64,000 bases of DNA from CAZZKE01 sp964655005 (GCA_964655005.1 CAZZKE010000005.1:1-64000); one strand, 5' to 3'; counted from the stretch's first letter, positions 1 to 9,536 are shown. Notes: generated from the letters alone by a model not told the origin. Program-made: numbers and translations.

Positions 1-153
1 TAGTATACTGTCGCCGTAATTCCATTCAACGGGCCATCGCGCCGGGTCAGGCCTGCGTATTTTATGATGGGGACCGGATGCTGGGCGGTGGCTGGATTAT
101 GCGAGACAGCGGATAGGGCAAATTTGCTGTTACCGGGCCGTGTCGATGATTCC

Positions 154-2028
154 TCATTCTACGGGCTTCTTGTCTTCCTGTGCGTGTTCAAGAATTTCGC
201 GGGCCTGGGCGGCCTCTTGCTGGCGCGCCCACATGGCGGCGTAGCGACCGTTCAATTTCATCAGACCGGCGTGATCGCCGCGCTCGGCGATGCGCCCCGC
301 TTCCAGGACGATAATTTCATCGGCGTCGACCACGGTCGACAGGCGATGAGCGATGACCAGTGTGGTGCGGCCCGAGGAAACCTGGCGAAGAGAGTCCTGG
401 ATGTCTTTTTCGGTATGGGAATCAAGCGACGAGGTGGCTTCGTCGAACAGGAAAATTTCCGGTTGCTTGAGGATCGTCCGGGCGATGGCGACCCGCTGCT
501 TTTCGCCGCCCGACAATTTCAAGCCGCGCTCGCCGACCATGCTCTGATAACCCTCGGGCAGGGCGGCGATGAAATCATGGATGGCGGCCAGTCTGGCGGC
601 CTGTTCTATTTCCTGCCGGCTGGCTTGCGGGCGGCCATAGGCGATGTTGTAATAGATGGTGTCGTTGAACAGCACCGTATCCTGCGGTACGACGCCGATG
701 GCGGCCCGCCAGCTTGCCTGCGTAACGTCGCGAATTTCCTGGCCATCGATCAATATCCGGCCGCTTAAGGGATCATAAAAACGGAACAACAGCCGGGAAA
801 TTGTCGATTTGCCGGCGCCGCTGGGGCCGACGATGGCGACCGTACGACCGGCGCCAACCTTGAACGAAATATCACGCAAAATCGGTCGCGCCGGATCATA
901 GGAAAATGAAATGTTGCGAAATTCAACCTCGCCGCCGGTGACGGCAAGGGGCCGGCAATCCGGTAGATCGACAATCTCGGGTCGCTGATCCAGCAGTCCG
1001 AACATCTGTTCCATGTCGATCAGCGAATGTTTGATCTCGCGGTAACTGGAGCCCAGGAAACCGAGCGGGATATAAAGTTGCAGCATGTAGGTGTTGACCA
1101 GCACAAAATCGCCTACCGTCATGGCCCCGCCGGTAACGCCGTAGCCGGCCATTATCATAATAATGGTGGCCCCCGAAGCGATGATCGCGCCCTGGCCGAC
1201 GTTTAGGATCGATAGCGTCGTTTTCGATGTGACGGCGGCTTTCTCGTAGCTTTCCATGGCCTTGTCAAAGCGCCTGGTTTCGTGCTCTTCGTTGCCGAAA
1301 TATTTCACCGTTTCATAGTTCAGCAGGCTGTCTATGGCCTTGGAATGGGCCTCGCTGTCGCTGTCGTTCATGTCGCGGCGAAACTTGATCCGCCATTCGG
1401 TGATGACCAGTGTCCACAGGATATAAGCGGCGATGGTGGCGATGGTCACCAGGGCGAACCATTCATTGAACATGCCCCATAACAGGGCGCAGACCATGGC
1501 GATTTCGATCATCGTCGGTACGATGTTGAACAGCATCATGCGCAACACGTATTCGATACCCTTGGCGCCCCGCTCGATGGCCCGGCTCAAACCGCCGGTG
1601 CGCCGGTCGAGATGGAATCGTAGCGCCAGATCATGAATATGGCGGAAGGTCTTGACCCCGGCGTTGCGGATGGCCCGTTCGGCGACCTTGGCGAACACCG
1701 CACCCTGCAATTCCTTGAAGGTCAGCGATGCTACCCGGATGGCGCCGTAACCAATCAGCAATCCGACCGGCACGGCGACGACGGCGGTCGCCGGGTCGAT
1801 CTCGCCGGAAGGCGCGCTAAGGGCATCGACGGCATATTTCAGCAGCACCGGGACGGCCACCGTGGCAATCTTCGCCAGCACCAGAAATATTAATGCGACG
1901 GCCACCCGAAGGCGTAATTCCATGGCGTCGCGCGGCCACAGATAAGGCAGCAGCGTAACGATTGTCCGCCAGCCGGAACGCCCGCTTGCGGCCGGGTCGC
2001 CGTATTCGGAATGATTGGTTGATTGCAT
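154..2028 (-). CDS. Atm1-type ABC exporter (fused permease and ATPase)
   Basis: Half-size ABC exporter of 624 residues, expected to work as a homodimer in the inner membrane. A hydrophobic six-helix domain (about residues 20-330) precedes one ATPase domain with intact Walker A GPSGAGKST, signature LSGGEKQR and Walker B IFLFDEATSSLD. The overall form and the membrane domain resemble the Atm1/HMT1 branch, whose bacterial members export glutathione-linked metals or sulfur compounds. The substrate here is inferred from the family only. It lies 87 nt after the hyfI-like gene on the same strand, so read-through from that operon is possible, although the functions look unrelated. The ATG at 2028 gives the full-length N-terminus. 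Confidence 0.88.
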   Translation of the reverse strand: MQSTNHSEYGDPAASGRSGWRTIVTLLPYLWPRDAMELRLRVAVALIFLVLAKIATVAVPVLLKYAVDALSAPSGEIDPATAVVAVPVGLLIGYGAIRVASLTFKELQGAVFAKVAERAIRNAGVKTFRHIHDLALRFHLDRRTGGLSRAIERGAKGIEYVLRMMLFNIVPTMIEIAMVCALLWGMFNEWFALVTIATIAAYILWTLVITEWRIKFRRDMNDSDSEAHSKAIDSLLNYETVKYFGNEEHETRRFDKAMESYEKAAVTSKTTLSILNVGQGAIIASGATIIMIMAGYGVTGGAMTVGDFVLVNTYMLQLYIPLGFLGSSYREIKHSLIDMEQMFGLLDQRPEIVDLPDCRPLAVTGGEVEFRNISFSYDPARPILRDISFKVGAGRTVAIVGPSGAGKSTISRLLFRFYDPLSGRILIDGQEIRDVTQASWRAAIGVVPQDTVLFNDTIYYNIAYGRPQASRQEIEQAARLAAIHDFIAALPEGYQSMVGERGLKLSGGEKQRVAIARTILKQPEIFLFDEATSSLDSHTEKDIQDSLRQVSSGRTTLVIAHRLSTVVDADEIIVLEAGRIAERGDHAGLMKLNGRYAAMWARQQEAAQAREILEHAQEDKKPVE

Positions 2029-2115
2029 GACTATTCCGCGCGATTCATTTGAATGCGCAAGCTGGTGATGGTGGCCGGGCCGGGAATGGTATAAGCCCCG
2101 GCGGCGGACCTCAAG

Positions 2116-2631
2116 TTAAACGTGTTCTGCAAGAAGGGCGATCAACCCCCTTAGCATGGTGTCCGGGGATGGCGGGCAACCGGGAATGTGCAAATTGACA
2201 TCCATAACCTTGTCGACCGCGCCGATGCAGGCGTAACTGTCCGCGAACAATCCGCCGGTACAGGCGCACTCGCCAACCGCCACTACCCACTTCGGCGACG
2301 GCATCGCCGCGTGCGTGCGCTGCAACGCGACCTCCATGTTTTTGCTCACAACACCGGTAACAAGCAGGACATCCGCGTGCCTTGGCGAGGCGACGAACTT
2401 GATGCCGAAACGTTCCAGATCATAAACGGCGTTGTTCAAGGCGTGAATTTCCAGTTCACAGCCATTGCATGAGCCCGCGTCCACCGCGCGAATAGCCAGC
2501 GATCGGCCAAGAATACGCCGCGCTTCATCATCGACATTTTGCGCCAGTTCGGCCAGGGCTTCATCGCTTGCCGGCGGTGCGTCCAGGGTGACCGGGCGCT
2601 GGAACAGGGATTTGAAAAGCAGACTGCGCAT
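2116..2631 (-). CDS. Hydrogenase-4-like small subunit (HyfI/NuoB-like)
   Basis: 171-residue NuoB/HyfI-family iron-sulfur subunit. The cysteines expected to hold the proximal [4Fe-4S] cluster are present: SCNGCE near residue 54, GECACTGG near 120 and GCPPSP near 152. In complex I and group 4 hydrogenases this cluster is the last electron carrier next to the catalytic large subunit. It is the last gene of the hyfBCEFGI-like operon and directly abuts the large-subunit gene (stop and start share position 2631). The cluster ligands are kept while the nickel-iron ligands of the partner are lost. This suggests the complex still moves electrons but not through a hydrogenase site. Confidence 0.87.
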   Translation of the reverse strand: MRSLLFKSLFQRPVTLDAPPASDEALAELAQNVDDEARRILGRSLAIRAVDAGSCNGCELEIHALNNAVYDLERFGIKFVASPRHADVLLVTGVVSKNMEVALQRTHAAMPSPKWVVAVGECACTGGLFADSYACIGAVDKVMDVNLHIPGCPPSPDTMLRGLIALLAEHV

Positions 2632-4124
2632 TACAGGTCATGTCCGGAATATGAGCAATTGAACGATTTATTGCAGAGCGGGAAATCGGCGACAATGTTG
2701 TTTTCGATAACGGCTTCCAGCAGCGGCCACTGAAACCACGACGGGTCGCGCGGATGACAGCGGATAATCAGCCCGTCCGCCGCCAGCCGCAGCCAGACCA
2801 GGATGTCCCCCCGAAAACCTTCGACCAGGCCCATGCCTTCCCGTTCCGTCGCCAATTGCGCGGGCGGGTCCCGTCTGAAATCCCCCGCCGGCATGGCGGC
2901 AAGAATTTGCCCGACCAGGGACAGGCTTTGCCTGACTTCTTCGATACGGATCCAGACCCGGGCGTTGACGTCCCCGGCATTTACCATCGGTACGGTGAAT
3001 TCAAGCTGGTCATACGGCGGGTACGGGAACGCCTTGCGGCTATCGAAGGTGCGTTTCGACGCCCGCCCAATAACGCCGCCGACGGCGTATTGCCGGGCTA
3101 GATCGGGTGTCAGAATACCGGTTCCCCAGGCCCGGTCTTTTAATGACGCCGTGTTGTCATAACCGTCGGCAAGTTTCTCGAAGCGCCGGGAAAGCGATTC
3201 AATCAATCGGCCGATGGTGTCCGCGCCGTCCTTCGAAAGGTCTGCGGCGACCCCGCCGGGGACGACCCTGTCCATCATCAGACGGTGCCCGAAACAAGCC
3301 TCCGACGCCTGCAGCACATCCTCTCGCAGAATCCCCGTATGGGCATGCATCAGGGCGAACGCCGCGTCGTTGCAAATGGCCCCGATATCGCCGAAGTGAT
3401 TGGCCAGTCGTTCCAGTTCCGCCATCAGGGCGCGCAGCCAATGAGCCCGGACCGGCGGTTCGGTTTCCGTGGCCGCTTCCACGGCGCGGGCGTAGGCGAT
3501 GGAATAGGCGACCGTGCTGTCGCCCGATACCCTGGCGCATAACTTCGCGCCGCTTTCGATATCCTTCCCTTCAAGCAGCTTTTCGATGCCCTTGTGAACG
3601 TAGCCCAGGCGTTCTTCCAAACGAACCACGGCTTCGCCGTTGGCGGTGAAACGGAAGTGTCCGGGCTCGATAATCCCGGCGTGGACCGGGCCGACCGGAA
3701 TCTCGTGCAGGCCCTCTCCTTCCACCGGTAGAAATTTATAGGGCTTTGCCGGCTGGCCACTATCAGACCAATTGCCATGGTCCAGCCAGGGCCGCGTGTC
3801 GGGCAATCCCAGCGGCATGTGACCGAACAGGTCATGGATCGTCCGTTCCAGCCGCATGGCCGGGGGGTGGGTTCGCGAAACCGATGGGTATTCATTTTTC
3901 CGTACCGCCAGGGAACCGACGGCAAGCGTTCCGGAAGCAGGTTCATGAAGCGCCATGTGCACTTGCCGCACATCTGCCCACAGGCCCATCAGGTCCAGGC
4001 CATTGCCCAAATTCGATACGACATCCGCCCATATCGTCTCGTCAACTTCGAAGCGCGGCCATGGCCGGTGTTCCGGCATGGTCTTTCCGGCGGCCATTTT
4101 TTCAAGGAGTGTCGTCATCGTCAT
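2631..4124 (-). CDS. Hydrogenase-4-like large subunit (HyfG-like) lacking NiFe cysteines
   Basis: 497-residue fusion of a NuoC-like N-terminal part and a NuoD/NiFe-hydrogenase-III large-subunit part, as in HycE/HyfG. The landmark GYVHKGIEKL is present. In true group 4 hydrogenases it is followed by RVCGIC; here the same place reads RVSGDS (about residues 198-203), so both N-terminal cysteines are serines. The C-terminal CxxC reads CSYS (490-493), and the protein ends four residues later with no cleavable extension. Only one of four nickel-iron ligands remains. This matches the Ehr (energy-converting-hydrogenase-related) complexes, not an active hydrogenase. The alignment was made by eye. No hyp maturation genes occur in the window. 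Confidence 0.87.
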   Translation of the reverse strand: MTMTTLLEKMAAGKTMPEHRPWPRFEVDETIWADVVSNLGNGLDLMGLWADVRQVHMALHEPASGTLAVGSLAVRKNEYPSVSRTHPPAMRLERTIHDLFGHMPLGLPDTRPWLDHGNWSDSGQPAKPYKFLPVEGEGLHEIPVGPVHAGIIEPGHFRFTANGEAVVRLEERLGYVHKGIEKLLEGKDIESGAKLCARVSGDSTVAYSIAYARAVEAATETEPPVRAHWLRALMAELERLANHFGDIGAICNDAAFALMHAHTGILREDVLQASEACFGHRLMMDRVVPGGVAADLSKDGADTIGRLIESLSRRFEKLADGYDNTASLKDRAWGTGILTPDLARQYAVGGVIGRASKRTFDSRKAFPYPPYDQLEFTVPMVNAGDVNARVWIRIEEVRQSLSLVGQILAAMPAGDFRRDPPAQLATEREGMGLVEGFRGDILVWLRLAADGLIIRCHPRDPSWFQWPLLEAVIENNIVADFPLCNKSFNCSYSGHDL

Positions 4125-4134
4125 GGCGGTAATC

Positions 4135-5574
4135 CTACCCTAGCAGTCTGGCCACTTGTTCGAACCACGTCACCAATGTCGGCGGCAGGTAGATACCGGC
4201 CAGCAAAACCAGGGCAAGATGTGTGAACAATGGAATGGATGTCGCCTGGACCGGCTCCGAATGGGCGGACGGGGCGCCGAACAAAACCTCCTGAAGCCGC
4301 ATAATCAGGGCGCCGAACGCCACCAGCAGACCGAAAGCCAGGATAATTGCCAGCACCGGTTGCCGCGCGAACGTCGTGGTGATGATAATAAATTCGCTTG
4401 TGAATACCCCGAAAGGCGGCACCCCGGCAATGGCGATTACTCCCAGTCCAAGCCCCCAGGCCAACACCGGATGGCTTTCGCTTAGCCCCCTGATTTTCGC
4501 CAGTTTATGGGTTCCCTTGGTTTGTGTCACATGGCCGATGGCGAAGAAGATGGCCGATTTGGTCAGGCTGTGCATGGTCATGTGCAGTAGCCCGGCAAAA
4601 TTGGCCAGCGGCCCGCCCATGCCGAAGGCGAAGGTTATGATCCCCATATGCTCGATGGATGAATAGGCGAACAATCTTTTGATATCGCTTCGCCGATACA
4701 ACATGAACGCGGCGAAAACCAGAGACATCAGCCCCATCGCCATCATCACCGGTCCGGGCGACAGGGCCTCGGAATTACCGGCGATAATCATCTTGAACCT
4801 CAGGACGGCATAAAGGGCGACGTTCAGGAGCAATCCGGAAAGAACCGCCGAAATCGGCGTCGGCCCTTCCGCGTGGGCATCCGGAAGCCATGCGTGCAAC
4901 GGGGCCAGGCCAATCTTGGTGCCATAGCCGATAAGCAAAAACACGAACGACAGGCTTAGCAAGGCGGGGTCGAAATCCGCCGCATTGGCCGCCAGCCTTG
5001 TCCAGGTCAGGGCCGGCATTCCCTCGCCGATCACCTGCTCCGCCGCCAGATAGATAAGGATCGTGCCGAAAAAGGCCAACGCGATACCGACGCTGCCAAG
5101 GATGAAATACTTCCATGCCGCCTCGATCGCCGCGTGCGTACGATAGATGCCGACCATCACCACCGTGCTCAGCGTCGCCACTTCCACCCCGACCCACATC
5201 AGCCCCACATTATTGCTGACCAGGGCCAGGCTCATGGCGCCCAGCATCGCCTGATACATGGCGTGGTAGAAACGCAGATAGGCGGGCGTCAGGTTGCCTA
5301 TCCGCAATTCGTGCTTGATGTATGAAGCGCTGAATATGCTTGTGGTAAATCCGATGAACGTGTTCAGGGCGATCAGATAGATATTGAAGTCATCAATCAG
5401 GAACAGATCGCTGTTTTCCGGTCGAATAAAAAACAGCGAACAGGCCGCCACAAAGGATATCAGGGACGCCGCCACGTTCAGCAACGCCCGCAACCTATGG
5501 CCCGGCATCAGCACGAGCAGGACAATCGCCACGACCGGGGTCAGCAGGACGAATTTCAGGCCAATCTCGTTCAT
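4135..5574 (-). CDS. Hydrogenase-4-like antiporter subunit F (HyfF/NuoN-like)
   Basis: 479-residue polytopic membrane protein of the proton-translocating NADH dehydrogenase/Mrp family. The hallmark stretch GLAPLHAWLPDAHAEGP (about residue 225) with its conserved lysine, histidine and proline is intact, as is the SSIEHMGI helix near residue 310. By family it forms one antiporter-like proton channel of the membrane arm. It overlaps hyfE by four bases (ATGA) and is followed ten bases later by the large-subunit gene, so translation is probably coupled. No truncation is seen. Confidence 0.88.
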   Translation of the reverse strand: MNEIGLKFVLLTPVVAIVLLVLMPGHRLRALLNVAASLISFVAACSLFFIRPENSDLFLIDDFNIYLIALNTFIGFTTSIFSASYIKHELRIGNLTPAYLRFYHAMYQAMLGAMSLALVSNNVGLMWVGVEVATLSTVVMVGIYRTHAAIEAAWKYFILGSVGIALAFFGTILIYLAAEQVIGEGMPALTWTRLAANAADFDPALLSLSFVFLLIGYGTKIGLAPLHAWLPDAHAEGPTPISAVLSGLLLNVALYAVLRFKMIIAGNSEALSPGPVMMAMGLMSLVFAAFMLYRRSDIKRLFAYSSIEHMGIITFAFGMGGPLANFAGLLHMTMHSLTKSAIFFAIGHVTQTKGTHKLAKIRGLSESHPVLAWGLGLGVIAIAGVPPFGVFTSEFIIITTTFARQPVLAIILAFGLLVAFGALIMRLQEVLFGAPSAHSEPVQATSIPLFTHLALVLLAGIYLPPTLVTWFEQVARLLG

Positions 5575-6236
5575 TCCCGGTCTCCCCTGAAACGACTGAG
5601 ATTATCCACGTCGATAGTGTCGAAACGCTCGCGAATCCGGAACAGAAAAACACCGAAAACCAGGAAGGCGATCAGCACCGAAAAGGCGACGCTGATCTCG
5701 ACCACAAGGGGCATGCCCTTCGCGCCGGCGGCGGCCAGAATCAAACCGTTTTCCAGCGACATAAAGCCGATTATCTGGCTGACCGCGTTGCGCCGCGTGA
5801 CCATCATCAGCAGCCCCAGCAGAATAACCGAAAAGGCGAAAGCCAGATCTTCCCGCACGATGCCGGCGGCCCCCGCCGTCACCGGAAAAATAACCATTAT
5901 CGCCAGAACCGTCAGGCCGACGCCGGCCAGCATGGTCATGCCGACCCCGACGACCTCTTCGATATTCCGGTAAATGCCAAGCTTTGGCACAATACGATAC
6001 AGGGCCCACGGGATGATCCCGCCTTTCACCACAAGGGCTATCGCCGAGGTCACATACAGATGCGGGGCCTGCTGGGTATAGGCCTGCCAGGCCACCGCCG
6101 CCGACAGCACCATGGCCTGTAACGCGAAGACCTTCAAAAGGCCGAACATGCGTTCCTGATAGAGCAGGACAAAACTTATCACCAGGACCGCGCCGGCCAG
6201 AAAGTGCGATATGTCGGAACTTATGTTCATCGTCAT
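5571..6236 (-). CDS. Hydrogenase-4-like membrane subunit E (HyfE-like)
   Basis: 221-residue hydrophobic protein with several transmembrane helices (for example near residues 8-25, 85-115 and 125-145). It matches HyfE in size, hydropathy and operon position. The N-terminal part aligns broadly with HyfE and the second half resembles the NuoK-like portion (SLENGLILAAAGAKG). It overlaps hyfC upstream and hyfF downstream by four bases each. The charged tail after the last helix is cytoplasmic if the topology follows the family. Assignment rests on position and pattern more than on a strong motif. Confidence 0.82.
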   Translation of the reverse strand: MTMNISSDISHFLAGAVLVISFVLLYQERMFGLLKVFALQAMVLSAAVAWQAYTQQAPHLYVTSAIALVVKGGIIPWALYRIVPKLGIYRNIEEVVGVGMTMLAGVGLTVLAIMVIFPVTAGAAGIVREDLAFAFSVILLGLLMMVTRRNAVSQIIGFMSLENGLILAAAGAKGMPLVVEISVAFSVLIAFLVFGVFLFRIRERFDTIDVDNLSRFRGDRE

Positions 6237-7189
6237 ATCCCCCGCGAGACGAACAGCAGCACCGTGGCCAGAAGCGCCAGAATCAGGGCGCCGCCGAGAA
6301 ATTCGGCGACCCGGAAAACCCGCATCTTGGCGACCGCCGTTTCACCCAGGGCCAAAAGGCCCGCGCCGATGGCCAGTTTTCCCAGGTAGGCCATGAATCC
6401 GATGCCGAAATCGGCGAAGGAGGCATTGGCCGAGGCGATGCCGAAGGGTGCGAAAATACAGCCGAAAAGCGACAGGTAAAGCACCAGCTTGAGCGACGCG
6501 GTCAATTCAATCAGGGCCAGATGGCGACCGGAATATTCCAGGATCATGGCTTCATGCACCATGGTCAGTTCCAGATGGGTCGAAGGATTGTCGATCGGGA
6601 TGCGACCGTTCTCGGCCAGGGAGACGATAACCAGGGCGACGAATATAAGCCCCAGCGATACCCGCAATCCGGTGGGGTTGGTCGCGATATAATCGGCGAT
6701 GGAAGAAAGTTGTGTGGTCTGGGCGAGCAGGGCGACGGTGAAGACGATCATCAACATCGCCGGTTCCGCAAGGGAGGCGATCATCATCTCGCGAGACGAC
6801 CCGATGCCGCCGAAGCTGGTGCCGACATCCATTCCGGCCAGGGCCAGGGCGAATCGGGCCGTTCCCAGCAGGGCGACTATGGCCAGCAAATCGGCGACCC
6901 AGCTAAACAGAAGGCCGGTCGCGAACGTCGGCACCAGCGCCGCCGCCACCCACACCGTGGCGAATACCACATAGGGAACGGTTCTATATAGCCAGGATGC
7001 GTTCTCCGCCATCAGCGCCTCTTTTTGCGACAGACGGTAAAGTTCATAATAGGGCTGCAAGACGGAAGCGCCACGGCGGCGAAGGAGGCGCGCTTTCAGC
7101 TTGCGCACAATCCCCGTTACCAGGGGCGCGACCAGCAGCACGAGACCCATCTGAATGCCCTGCATGAAGATACCGACGGTCAATTCCAT
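6233..7189 (-). CDS. Hydrogenase-4-like subunit C (HyfC/HycD, NuoH-like)
   Basis: 318-residue NuoH/HycD-family protein, the membrane subunit that couples the peripheral arm to the proton-translocating arm. The diagnostic loop ENGRIPIDNPSTHLELTM (about residues 200-217) with its conserved acidic and proline residues is intact, followed by EAMILEYSGRHLAL. Eight or so hydrophobic segments are visible. It overlaps hyfB by ten bases and hyfE by four, so it is part of one transcript. The intact coupling loop argues that the complex still conserves energy even though its large subunit lacks the NiFe site. Confidence 0.88.
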   Translation of the reverse strand: MELTVGIFMQGIQMGLVLLVAPLVTGIVRKLKARLLRRRGASVLQPYYELYRLSQKEALMAENASWLYRTVPYVVFATVWVAAALVPTFATGLLFSWVADLLAIVALLGTARFALALAGMDVGTSFGGIGSSREMMIASLAEPAMLMIVFTVALLAQTTQLSSIADYIATNPTGLRVSLGLIFVALVIVSLAENGRIPIDNPSTHLELTMVHEAMILEYSGRHLALIELTASLKLVLYLSLFGCIFAPFGIASANASFADFGIGFMAYLGKLAIGAGLLALGETAVAKMRVFRVAEFLGGALILALLATVLLFVSRGI

Positions 7190-9210
7190 ACTGCCACCAC
7201 GATCAACAGGATAATCAACGTGGCGAACATCATGGACAAATAACGGCGGATGGTCAGGAACTGGAGAAAGTTCAAACGCCCGGTGGCGATTTCCAGGAAC
7301 CTGGCCAGCGGCGTAAAAATCAAGGCCCAGGCCGGGTCCGTGATTTTCACCGTTATCCGGGCCGCCCGGATATCACCGGGCGGCGGCATTTCCACTTCCT
7401 CGCGGGCCCGCAACACGACACTTCCAAAAACCCGGCGGATCGGTTGGCTGAAACTGCTTGAAGTGTACTGGCTTGCCGGCGATTCGGCGGGCGTTCCACA
7501 ATCCCAGGCCGGTCCCCGCCGCACCGCCCTGGAAGCGTAACGGTGAATAAACCAGGCGGTCAGCGACCCGGAGACGAGCAAAAAGACCATGATGGTGAAA
7601 CCGTTGTAGGAGCTTTTGGCCGACGAGAAGGGGATCAGCGACAGCGGCGCCGGACCGCCGCCCTGGGCCGGCAATACGGCGGCGACCAGTTCCTGGGTAA
7701 CCGGCCCGATCCAGGTCACGGCAAATGTCGGCAAGACCCCGATAACCAGGCAAAGAACGGCCAGCACCGCCATCGCCGACAGCGAGAACATATCGGTTTC
7801 GCGGGCGGCCCCGGCTTGCGGCGTCCTGGCCCGGCCAAGGAAGGTTACGCCGAACGCCTTGACGAAACAGGTCGCGGCCAGGGCCGCCGACAAGGCCAGC
7901 ACCGCGCCGACGGCGGGCACCAGGAACTTCAGGAACATCTGGGGCAGTTCGGGGCTGGCCAGAATGGATTGGAAGGTCAGCCATTCCGATACGAAACCGT
8001 TGAACGGCGGCAATGCCGAAATGGCCACGGAACCGGTCAGGAACATAATCGCCGTTACCGGCATGCGATGGATAAGTCCGCCAAGACGGTCGATATCCCG
8101 CTCGCCCGTCGCCTGAACCACGGCTCCCGAGCCCAGAAACAAAAGACTTTTGAACAGGGAATGGTTGAAGACATGCAGTAATGCGGCGGTCATCGCCACG
8201 GCGGCGCTGGCCTCAAGCCCGTTGGCGTGAAAGGCCAGCGCCAGTCCCAGGCCGATAAAAATAATGCCGATGTTTTCGACCGTGTGATATGCCAAAAGCC
8301 GTTTCAGGTCATGTTGCATAAGCGCGTAAAGAACGCCAATAAACGAGGTTCCGCCGCCAATAATCAGAACCGGCAGGGACCACCACCAGGCCAGTTCGCT
8401 GCCCGCCAGGTCGAAGATTATGCGAATGAAACCGTAGACGGCGACCTTGGTCATGACGCCGCTCATCAGTGAAGATACATGGCTTGGCGCGGCGGGATGG
8501 GCCAGTGGAAGCCAGACATGCAGGGGGAACAATCCCGCTTTCGAACCGGCCCCAAGAAGCGTCAGGGATAGCACCGCCGCCCCGGCCCATACCGGCAAGT
8601 CGCGCTCGCGGATGGCGTCGAAGGCATACCCGCCTTCCGGTCCGGCCAGAATGCCGAAGGCGAACAGCAGCATCAGGACGCCGAATCCGGCCATCACCAG
8701 ATACAGCAGCCCGGCCTTTGCCGAATCCGGGTCGCGGTGGTTGGACATGACAAGCGCCCACGAGGTCAGGGACATGAATTCCCACGACACCAGGAAGGTA
8801 AAGGCATCGTCGGCGATGACGACCAGGTTCATGGCGGCCAGAAAAGCCGGAAAGAACGGCAATACGCGCCTTGGCTGCTTTTCGTGCAAGCCGTAACCGA
8901 TAGCGTAAAACCCGGCCACGGCGCCGCCAAGATTGACCACGATAAGGAAAAACGCGGCCAACGCGTCAAGGCGGAAATGAGAGCCGATCCACGGCAGGCC
9001 GATCGGCAGCAGCACGGTCGAAGGCGCGGCGCCGGAAAACAGGGCGAAAGTGGCGCCGGCCAAAAGGACGGCGCAAACGGCGGACGACAGGCCATAGACG
9101 AAACGAATCCATCGCCGACCGGGACTGATGGCGCAAGCCACGATTCCCAGGCAGATTAAAAGGGCCGCTCCGCCCAGGATTAATACTAGAATGTCCATCG
9201 CATGCGCCAT
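7180..9210 (-). CDS. Hydrogenase-4-like antiporter subunit B (HyfB/NuoL-like)
   Basis: First gene of the operon, 676 residues, a large multi-spanning antiporter-like subunit. The conserved GLFPLHVWLPLAHPAAP helix break (about residue 225) and the HNSLFKSLLFL segment (about residue 350) are typical of HyfB/NuoL proteins. The first ATG at 9210 has AGG only two bases upstream. A second in-frame ATG at 9198 would lack four residues, so the exact start is uncertain. A tandem 24-bp repeat sits directly upstream. No hyfA or hyfH ferredoxin-type genes flank the operon, so the electron donor is not visible here. Confidence 0.88.
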   Translation of the reverse strand: MAHAMDILVLILGGAALLICLGIVACAISPGRRWIRFVYGLSSAVCAVLLAGATFALFSGAAPSTVLLPIGLPWIGSHFRLDALAAFFLIVVNLGGAVAGFYAIGYGLHEKQPRRVLPFFPAFLAAMNLVVIADDAFTFLVSWEFMSLTSWALVMSNHRDPDSAKAGLLYLVMAGFGVLMLLFAFGILAGPEGGYAFDAIRERDLPVWAGAAVLSLTLLGAGSKAGLFPLHVWLPLAHPAAPSHVSSLMSGVMTKVAVYGFIRIIFDLAGSELAWWWSLPVLIIGGGTSFIGVLYALMQHDLKRLLAYHTVENIGIIFIGLGLALAFHANGLEASAAVAMTAALLHVFNHSLFKSLLFLGSGAVVQATGERDIDRLGGLIHRMPVTAIMFLTGSVAISALPPFNGFVSEWLTFQSILASPELPQMFLKFLVPAVGAVLALSAALAATCFVKAFGVTFLGRARTPQAGAARETDMFSLSAMAVLAVLCLVIGVLPTFAVTWIGPVTQELVAAVLPAQGGGPAPLSLIPFSSAKSSYNGFTIMVFLLVSGSLTAWFIHRYASRAVRRGPAWDCGTPAESPASQYTSSSFSQPIRRVFGSVVLRAREEVEMPPPGDIRAARITVKITDPAWALIFTPLARFLEIATGRLNFLQFLTIRRYLSMMFATLIILLIVVAVWN

Positions 9211-9211
9211 T

Positions 9212-9259
9212 CCTGCCGCCTAGGAAATGGTAAAACCTGCCGCCTGGGAAATGGTAAAA
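9212..9259 (-). repeat. Two tandem 24-bp units upstream of hyfB
   Basis: Two adjacent 24-bp copies (9212-9235 and 9236-9259) differ at one base (CCTAGG versus CCTGGG in the core). They end two bases before the hyfB-like start codon, so they lie in its 5' leader or promoter. One copy ends in AGG, which could act as a poor ribosome-binding site. The origin is probably a local duplication. A regulatory role is unproven. Confidence 0.8.
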
Positions 9260-9332
9260 ACAGTCGCAAGGGTGCAATCAAGGCGGCCCGGACCGCCGAT
9301 CGCCCGTTGCCGTCCCGGCATGACAGCGGCGG

Positions 9333-9536
9333 CTAAAACCCCTCGATCTGAAGGCGCTTGCGTTCAAGCTTGCGGGCCCGGCTGATGGCCTCGGCGCGCT
9401 TGCGAACTCGTTGTTCTGAAGGTTTTTCATAGGACCGCCGGCGTTTCATTTCCCGCCACATGCCTTCGCGCTGCATTTTCTTCTTCAGGGCTTTCAGGGC
9501 CTGATCGACGTTGTTGTCTCGAACTGATACGTACAC
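9333..9536 (-). CDS. rpsU: Small ribosomal subunit protein bS21
   Basis: 67-residue basic protein with the bS21 signature VRDNNVDQALKALKKKMQRE at the N-terminus and the arginine-rich SRARKLERKR near the end. I start it at the GTG at 9536. GAGG lies upstream at suitable spacing (GAGGATAAAC then GTG), and this gives the usual family length. An upstream ATG at 9572 would add twelve residues not seen in the family. bS21 helps 30S subunits engage mRNA during initiation. A good promoter lies upstream at 9613-9641. Confidence 0.92.
   Translation of the reverse strand: MYVSVRDNNVDQALKALKKKMQREGMWREMKRRRSYEKPSEQRVRKRAEAISRARKLERKRLQIEGF

Noticed and set aside
2631..4124. Active group 4 nickel-iron hydrogenase
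   Set aside because: Three of four nickel-iron cysteines are replaced, there is no maturation cleavage tail, and no hyp genes are present.
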